NCBI GenBank assembly: GCA_016717855.1
Contig: JADKEV010000075.1
Location: forward strand, 1-45,013
Length of the DNA: 45,013 nt
Source: Betaproteobacteria bacterium
GTDB lineage: Bacteria > Pseudomonadota > Gammaproteobacteria > Burkholderiales > Casimicrobiaceae
Direction of reading: 5' to 3'
Positions 40,318 through 45,013 of the stretch are shown here, piece by piece; position 1 is the stretch's first letter; the number at the start of each line of letters is the position of its first letter. The position numbers and the translations under genes are program-made. The notes under the pieces were generated by a model. That model was not told the origin of the DNA, searched no databases, and saw only the letters and a program-made list of their open reading frames with translations.

Positions 40318-40491
40318 ATGGGACGGCAGGATTCCAGACGGGGTCAGATCGAATCGCCCACGGAAAAGCCGGACCCGCGGCCGATGCGGCGCGAGTTTCC
40401 CAGGATTCGCCTGGGGCCGGAAGGAAGCGGTGCGCAGCCGCCGCGGTTCAGGGACGAATGTACGCGTATCCCTGCTGCTGCCTCTGCATGA
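40318..40491 (+). CDS. Possible small basic ORF (57 aa)
   Basis: An ATG with GGGAGGA at good spacing begins a 57-codon frame rich in Arg and Pro (MGRQDSRRGQIESPTEKPD). It overlaps the 3' end of the DsrE-like gene on the other strand by about 44 bases. It has no recognisable domain, so it may be chance; the ribosome-binding site is its only positive sign. Confidence 0.25.
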   Translation: MGRQDSRRGQIESPTEKPDPRPMRREFPRIRLGPEGSGAQPPRFRDECTRIPAAASA

Positions 40492-40912
40492 TCTCGACGA
40501 CGCCGGCCTTCACATAGCCGATTTTCGGCAGCATGTCGTCCTTGCCGATCTTCTGATTGGTCATCGTGTTTTCGCAGGCCACGACTTTCACCCCGCTGCC
40601 GATCGCCTCGCTCACCCGCACGCCGACTTCCGAGTCCATCTTGAGCATCGCCAGCCCGGGGCCGTAGGCGACGAGCTCGATCTCAACCTGGTCCTTGCCC
40701 AGGTCCTGCTGGACGTTCTTCACGTTGTTGAGCGCGAGCGCCCATTTCTTCGGATCGGCGTCGCTGACCTGGACGATCAGCTTGTTCTTCGTCGCGGCCG
40801 GCTGTGCGGTTTGCGCCTGGCTGTTCCCCGCGGACAGCGCGAACACCGCGCCGCAGCCCAGCAACAGGGCGCCGGCGATCGCGGCCCGGAAATCGGTTCG
40901 TGTGGCATTCAT
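40448..40912 (-). CDS. Exported DsrE/DsrF-like protein
   Basis: 154-aa protein with a signal peptide (AAIAGALLLGCGAVFALSAG) and a DsrE-like alpha/beta domain: KLIVQVSDADPKKWALALNN, VQQDLGKDQVEIELVAYGPG, LAMLKMDSEVGVRVSEAIGS, VKVVACENTMTNQKIGKDDM and GVVEIMQRQQQGYAYI. The central Cys in VVACENTM matches the common DsrE-fold cysteine. Periplasmic members of this group are frequent in betaproteobacteria; sulfur-relay chemistry is possible but unproven. Confidence 0.82.
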   Translation of the reverse strand: MNATRTDFRAAIAGALLLGCGAVFALSAGNSQAQTAQPAATKNKLIVQVSDADPKKWALALNNVKNVQQDLGKDQVEIELVAYGPGLAMLKMDSEVGVRVSEAIGSGVKVVACENTMTNQKIGKDDMLPKIGYVKAGVVEIMQRQQQGYAYIRP

Positions 40913-41058
40913 GATCGTGCTCCTTGTCGGCGGGGTCGGGCGCGCGCCCCTGTCCCCGGGGCGGCATCGGCGATATTATCGCAAGACCGCCGGCCGCGCC
41001 CGTCGGCGACACATGACACCGCCGACCCGGCACCCATCCCTTTGAGAGGCCAGTTCCC

Positions 41059-42153
41059 ATGCCAACGCCAGACCCTACCGTGCCGCTTCCCATCGACCTG
41101 CGCTCGGACACCGTGACGCGCCCGTCGGCGGCCATGCGCGCGGCGATCGCGGCCGCGGCGGTGGGCGACGACCAATACGGCGAAGACCCGGCGACCAACC
41201 AGCTGCAAGAGCGGGTCGCCACGCTGCTGGGCAAGGAAGCCGCGCTGTTCTTCCCCAGCGGGACGATGACCAACCAGGTCGCGGTGCGCGTGCTGACGCG
41301 CCCGGGCGACGAGGCCATCGTCAGCCGCGAGAGCCACCTCGGCTGGCACGAGACCGGCGGCGTCGCCGCCAACTCGGGCGTGCAGCTCACCGAGATCGGC
41401 GGGCGCGGCGTGTTCACGGCCGCGGAGTTTCTCGCCGCCTGCAAGCCGCACGGCCATCTGCTCCATCCACCGACGACGCTGGTCGCCATCGAGAACACGC
41501 ACAACCGGATGGGCGGGATCGTCTTCCCGCAGGACGAAGTCGGGCAGATCTGCGCGGCGGCGCGCGAGCACGGCATCGCATCCTACCTCGACGGCGCGCG
41601 GCTTTGGAACGCGGCCGTGGCGTCGGGCCGTCCGCTGGCCGAACTCGCGGCGCCGTTCGACCTGACGTCGGTGGCGCTGTCCAAGGGACTCGGCGCGCCC
41701 GGCGGCTCGCTGCTGGCCGGCTCGCGCGCGCTGATCGGGCGCTGCGTGCGTTACCGGCGGATGATGGGCGGCGCGATGCGGCAGGTGGGGATCTTCTCGG
41801 CAGCGGGGCTGTACGCGCTCGAGCACAACCTCGAGCGCCTGGCCGACGACCACGCCAACGCCCGGCTGATCGGCGAACGGCTGGCCGCCAGCCGCCGCAT
41901 CGTCCTCGACCTGGATACGGTGCAGACCAACATCCTCGTCTTCGGCCTGGCCACCGGCGCGCCCGACTCGGCCGAGTACGTCGCGCGCGCGAAGGAGCGC
42001 GGCGTACTGCTGTTCGCGTTCGGGCCGCACAAGGTGCGCGCGGTCACGCACCTGGATGTGTCGCGGGCGCAGTGCGAGGTGGCGGCGGAGGTGCTGGTGG
42101 AGATCGCCGAGGGGCGGGCGAAGCCGGTTGCCTCGGGCGCGTCCACTACTTGA
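41059..42153 (+). CDS. ltaE: Low-specificity threonine aldolase
   Basis: 364-aa PLP-dependent fold-type I enzyme that splits threonine or allo-threonine into glycine and acetaldehyde. Family blocks: IDLRSDTVTRPSAAMRAAIA, VGDDQYGEDPATNQLQE, FFPSGTMTNQVAV, ENTHNRMGGIVFP, YLDGARLWNAAVASG, and the PLP lysine Lys209 in SVALSKGLGAPGGSLLAG. C-terminal RAVTHLDVS is also typical. AGAGG precedes the ATG. Confidence 0.93.
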   Translation: MPTPDPTVPLPIDLRSDTVTRPSAAMRAAIAAAAVGDDQYGEDPATNQLQERVATLLGKEAALFFPSGTMTNQVAVRVLTRPGDEAIVSRESHLGWHETGGVAANSGVQLTEIGGRGVFTAAEFLAACKPHGHLLHPPTTLVAIENTHNRMGGIVFPQDEVGQICAAAREHGIASYLDGARLWNAAVASGRPLAELAAPFDLTSVALSKGLGAPGGSLLAGSRALIGRCVRYRRMMGGAMRQVGIFSAAGLYALEHNLERLADDHANARLIGERLAASRRIVLDLDTVQTNILVFGLATGAPDSAEYVARAKERGVLLFAFGPHKVRAVTHLDVSRAQCEVAAEVLVEIAEGRAKPVASGASTT

Positions 42154-43057
42154 CGCGCTTCATCTCCTGCCCGCCCGCCCCCAGATCGCGCTGCGGGTCG
42201 AAGTTGGGGTTGTTCGTCGAGACATAGGCGCCGTTGTCCAGGCGCCAGCCGTGGTTCTGGTGGCTCGACAACTCGACCTGCCGGTTCGATCCCGGATCAT
42301 GATAGCGGTTGATTTCGCGAATCGTGTCGACGTTGTTCCGATGCATCCGGTCCTGGCTTTCCTGCCGCCGCGCATAACCTTCGGCGTTGATACGCCCCAC
42401 TTCCCGGATGGTGTCAGACCGGATCGCCGCACGCTGCGCCGCACCGCGGGCCGAGATGGCCGCCATCTCGTTTTCGTGCCAGGCCTGGATGCGCTGGCGC
42501 TGCCGGGCGCCATGCGCACTGGCGGCCTTCTTGAGGTTGGCGTTGGTCTCGGCCAGCCACGCCGGATCGAGGCGCATGGACTTGCGGATGCGCTCGCTCG
42601 CGGCGGCATCGATCTTGCCCTCCGGCGCGCGCACGGCGACGGCGGCGGTGACGTTCCCCACGACGAAACGCCGGCCGCTGGCGTTCATTGCACTGAAGGC
42701 TACCAGGGCCGACAACGTCTCGCGCATCTCCTTGCCTTGTGCCGCATAGGCGATCATCAGTTCGCCCGCCTCCTGCCAGACCCGCCGCGGGGGCATGCCG
42801 GGCGGGTCCGGCGGCCGCGCCGGTTGCTCGGCGACAATGTCCGGCCGGTCACGGTAGGCGAGCACTTGCGCGCCGGGCCGGCGCTGGTGCACCAGCACCA
42901 GCAGGTACTGACGTACCGTGGAGATCGACGCCACAGGGCACGGGTGCATCTGTATGTCGGCGCCTTTCACTTGCCAGTCGAAGCCCGGCATGACCTCGAT
43001 CGCCTGCGCGCCATCGGGCGACTGTGCGCTCCACTGGAACAACACCGAGTTGCCCAC
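42146..43057 (-). CDS. Hypothetical protein, probably the larger part of a frameshifted lipoprotein gene
   Basis: 303-aa frame starting at GTG 43057. Beta-rich text (NSVLFQWSAQSPDGAQAIEV, MPGFDWQVKGADIQMHPCPV) is followed by an alpha-helical, Arg/Ala-rich region (ASAHGARQRQRIQAWHENEM, ISARGAAQRAAIRSD) and a short C-terminal domain (HGWRLDNGAYVSTNNPNFDP). No family name recognised. The frame is open upstream of the GTG (KHLNRQTSCVGN) and continues smoothly from the small lipoprotein frame at 43083-43268 if one base is removed near 43085. I think both are one gene. Confidence 0.6.
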   Translation of the reverse strand: MGNSVLFQWSAQSPDGAQAIEVMPGFDWQVKGADIQMHPCPVASISTVRQYLLVLVHQRRPGAQVLAYRDRPDIVAEQPARPPDPPGMPPRRVWQEAGELMIAYAAQGKEMRETLSALVAFSAMNASGRRFVVGNVTAAVAVRAPEGKIDAAASERIRKSMRLDPAWLAETNANLKKAASAHGARQRQRIQAWHENEMAAISARGAAQRAAIRSDTIREVGRINAEGYARRQESQDRMHRNNVDTIREINRYHDPGSNRQVELSSHQNHGWRLDNGAYVSTNNPNFDPQRDLGAGGQEMKRVK

Positions 43058-43082
43058 GCAGGATGTCTGCCGGTTCAGGTGT

Positions 43083-43268
43083 TTATACTCCTGCTGTGAG
43101 GGGAATGTCGATCGTCGCGGCCGTCAGGGGCCGGCCGAAGCCCTGCGCATCGACGATGGCCGCCGTCTGATAGCTGGTCCCAAAGGGCCAGCCGGCCGCG
43201 CCACAGGCAGCGCTGAGCGCCAGCATGGAAAGTCCGCTGCCCGCCAGGGCGCCTCGAAGCTTCGGCAT
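43083..43268 (-). CDS. N-terminal lipoprotein fragment, likely frameshifted from the gene downstream
   Basis: 61-aa frame with a lipoprotein signal (GSGLSMLALSAAC) then GWPFGTSYQTAAIVDAQGFG and ATIDIPLTAGV, stopping abruptly in beta-strand-like text. Removing one G from GGAG just before the stop would join it to the following frame (LTAG then YKHLNRQTSC). A separate 61-aa lipoprotein is possible but less likely. Confidence 0.55.
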   Translation of the reverse strand: MPKLRGALAGSGLSMLALSAACGAAGWPFGTSYQTAAIVDAQGFGRPLTAATIDIPLTAGV

Positions 43269-43411
43269 CTCGCCACCTCCCCGTTTAGTGAAGCGTTACG
43301 CACTTGCCGGCCTAGGCTTGCATCGCCTGTCATTGCGGAGAGTAACCCAGGCGACGCCAGGTTGGAACATCGGATCGCGCTTGAAGTCTTCGAAGCGAAC
43401 GATTGGATGGA

Positions 43412-43828
43412 TCAAGTTCGCGCATCGTTCCCGGGCCGATCCGTTGCATCGACGAACGCTCTGGGCGACAGGATCATGATCCCCGCGAAACTCTTGAGCA
43501 CCAGCAGATCCTCATCTCCCGAGAGGATGCAGTGTGCTTTCGCGGCCACGGCGGTAGCCAGGACCATATCGTCGTCGGGGTCTCTACAGACCGGCTGCTC
43601 GAGTTTGGCGGGCGCGACGAGTTCGGCGCGCTCCCGGTAGGCCTTCAAGAACGGAATGTCGCGCGGCGCCACACCAAACTTGCGGCGCAACGTTTCCGTC
43701 AGTTCGTCGAGCATGGCTTTTGAGGTGAATAAATCGTGTGCGGGCAATCGCCGCTTGACAAGATCGCGGCACAATCCTTCCGCGACCAGCGCCGCGACCA
43801 GCACATTGGTGTCGCAAACGACTCTCAC
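43412..43828 (-). CDS. PIN-domain toxin of a type II toxin-antitoxin system
   Basis: 138-aa PIN-family protein from GTG 43828. The acidic centre is Asp6 in VVCDTNVLVAAL, an Asp/Glu pair in AMLDELTETL, then DPDDDMVLATAVAAKAH and SGDEDLLVL. The text ILSPRAFVDA is typical of the COG1569-type putative PIN toxins. The frame is intact. The antitoxin upstream is frameshifted as read, so the toxin has no obvious functional partner here. Confidence 0.9.
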   Translation of the reverse strand: MRVVCDTNVLVAALVAEGLCRDLVKRRLPAHDLFTSKAMLDELTETLRRKFGVAPRDIPFLKAYRERAELVAPAKLEQPVCRDPDDDMVLATAVAAKAHCILSGDEDLLVLKSFAGIMILSPRAFVDATDRPGNDART

Positions 43829-44044
43829 GACACTTGCTTGAACACGTCCTCATCGGTGTAGAGACCCATCGCGCGCGCGCGAACCGTCAGCTTGCGGCGC
43901 GATTCCTCGAAGGCATCCTGCCAGAGCTGCGTCTCTGCAATGCCCGGCGCACGAATTCCTTTCCGAACCCCGCGTCGCTTGGCGGCGCGCGCGGGATTCC
44001 GCGCGCGTTTCCGGCGGAAGGCTGATCGTCGGGGTCGTTCTCAT
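43825..44044 (-). pseudogene. CopG/RHH-type antitoxin gene with disrupted reading frame
   Basis: From ATG 44044 the frame opens MRTTPTISLPPETRAESRAR, a ribbon-helix-helix start, then becomes meaningless. In other frames the expected remainder is visible: EFVRRALQR (helix B of an RHH domain) in one and QLWQDAFEESRRKLTVRARA, then MGLYTDEDVFKQVS, in another. That C-terminus ends at a TGA overlapping the toxin start by 4 bases. One and more likely two small indels are needed. Real decay or sequence error. Confidence 0.72.
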
Positions 44045-44225
44045 GATGTAAGACACTTTAACACAGCATCATACTGGCGGAAGCACCACGGCGAACCCCG
44101 CTTGCTCGAGTGGGTTCGGTGGTGCGTTTGGGGGTCGGGAAGGACTGCCCCCTCGTGACCCGCACCGGGCAAATCGCAACTCCGACCCGGACTTGACGGC
44201 GGCCCCGAATTGACGCCAAGCCAGT

Positions 44226-44744
44226 TCAGGCCGGCGGTGGATCTGCAACCGCGTGTCCAGCGCGAAATCTTCCCTGCGCCTGCATCGCGTACCGGGTGTC
44301 GGCAACGTCGATGTCGAAAAGCAGGTTCCAGCTGTGCGTGGATACGGCGCTGGGGATGAGCACGAACGGATACGCGGACAACAGGCCATCGCCAAACGCT
44401 TGCTGGCCGGCGCCCGGAACGACCGGCCGCAGCCAGTTTGCGTTGGGCACCACACCTGACTGCACGACGTAAGACGGCCGCGGGTTTCAGCGATCCACGA
44501 CGGAGGTCGAGCCCGTGCGGAACGGTGTCCGGGCCGGAAGCCTTTGTGGACGGCAACTTCCAGGATTGCGGTGGCGGGGTCGATGGAGCAGTAGACGATT
44601 CTCCGGCCGCGCGAATTCCAGCGGCGGCCGCCGTACAGCCACGCCCCCTCCCCGCTGTCCCACGTTGCGGCATACAGGATTTCTGATCCAGCCGCCACGC
44701 GACGAAGGAGTAGTGCCGCCCAACAGGGCAAGGAGCGGTGTCAC
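44226..44744 (-). pseudogene. RES-domain toxin, decayed (multiple frameshifts)
   Basis: Pieces of a RES-domain NAD-degrading toxin are scattered over three frames: YSFVAWRLDQ; ILYAATWDSGEGAWLYGGRR, then GRRIVYCSIDPATAILEVAV; DTVPHGL; TSVVDR followed by a stop; then SGVVPNANWLRPVVPGAGQQ, AFGDGLLSAYPFVLIPSAVS and THSWNLLFD. The catalytic-region Arg/Tyr text is recognisable, but at least four indels and one stop interrupt it. This number excludes simple sequencing error and marks a dead gene. Confidence 0.72.
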
Positions 44745-45013
44745 GTATGAACGCCCGTGAAGGCAGCCGAGCAGTTGTTCCACCATCTCCACGCCCAAAG
44801 GTGACGCGAGAAGATCGATGGGACAGCGTTGTTCGACCGCGATGGCCGGCGCGGTCAGCCACCGCTCGGCCTCCGCCTGGCCGCCGAAGATATCCGTCGC
44901 CGTGGTCAGCACTTCGGCGAACCGCCACGCCGGCTGCTCTGATCCTGGCTGAGCGGCTTTGCAGCTCCTGCGCGGCGCTGGACGGTGCGGAAATGCTCCA
45001 CGCCGACCGCATG
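44745..45013 (-). pseudogene. Xre/MbcA/ParS-type antitoxin (DUF2384), frameshifted, truncated by window edge
   Basis: The C-terminal DUF2384 part is clear: AWRFAEVLTTATDIFGGQAE, AERWLTAPAIAVEQRCPIDL, LASPLGVEMVEQLLGCLHG. The preceding helix text HFRTVQRRAGAAKPLSQDQS lies in a different frame, so an indel separates the halves near 44940. These antitoxins accompany RES toxins, and the decayed RES gene follows directly. The start lies beyond the window. Confidence 0.68.

Noticed and set aside
1..45013. tRNA, rRNA or riboswitch genes
   Set aside because: No cloverleaf ends, rRNA blocks or known riboswitch cores were noticed by eye on either strand; a covariance-model scan would settle it.

Overview
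The window is a high-GC (about two thirds G+C by eye) chromosomal segment that looks betaproteobacterial, probably Burkholderiales-like. The signs are a clustered rph-rdgB-hemW housekeeping block, a LexA of proteobacterial type, a TupABC tungstate importer with a divergent HTH/ligand-domain regulator, secreted DUF5648 proteins, and a C-terminal sorting tail of the IPTL/PEP-CTERM kind. I see no rRNA or tRNA gene, CRISPR array, prophage, transposase or replication origin. The genus cannot be fixed from the sequence alone.

Layout. 1-1.2 kb: the edge of a type II restriction-modification locus whose methyltransferase is broken by two frameshifts. 1.5-6.7 kb: lexA (minus strand), then a rightward run of glycosyltransferase, NAD-dependent epimerase, rph, rdgB and hemW. 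6.7-7.2 kb: an intergenic repeat zone around a small membrane protein. 7.2-12.7 kb: pteridine-reductase-like SDR, a divergent MidA-type methyltransferase, a DUF6064 membrane protein, an exported transglutaminase-like protein and a LytS/LytTR two-component pair. 12.7-15.1 kb: EamA transporter and D-erythronate dehydrogenase, opposite a VOC protein. 15.1-19.5 kb: a leftward metal-uptake operon (small His/Cys protein, outer-membrane porin, binding protein, permease) with no ATPase. 19.7-23.8 kb: CNNM/CBS protein, lipoprotein, an intact VapBC pair, and AzlC/AzlD. 23.9-27.2 kb: tungstate regulator and tupBCA. 27.3-32.1 kb: secreted caspase-like protein, lectin-domain surface protein, SDR, and an exported DODA-type dioxygenase. 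32.3-38.2 kb: two secreted proteins sharing a DUF5648 C-terminus, flanking an exported amidase and a glutathione S-transferase. 38.4-42.2 kb: DUF3943 outer-membrane protein, exported DsrE-like protein, threonine aldolase. 42.1-45.0 kb: a lipoprotein gene split by a frameshift, a PIN toxin with a frameshifted antitoxin, and a heavily decayed RES/Xre toxin-antitoxin pair.

Common threads. Defence and toxin-antitoxin genes sit at both ends and are mostly in decay, while housekeeping and transport genes are intact. A palindromic intergenic repeat of about 33 bp recurs at seven places on both strands. One pair is arranged tail to tail, and one copy runs into a degenerate 15-bp tandem array. The least conventional items are the ATPase-less metal-uptake operon, the DUF5648 pair with unrelated N-terminal halves, the secreted caspase-like protein, and the PIN toxin left without a readable antitoxin.
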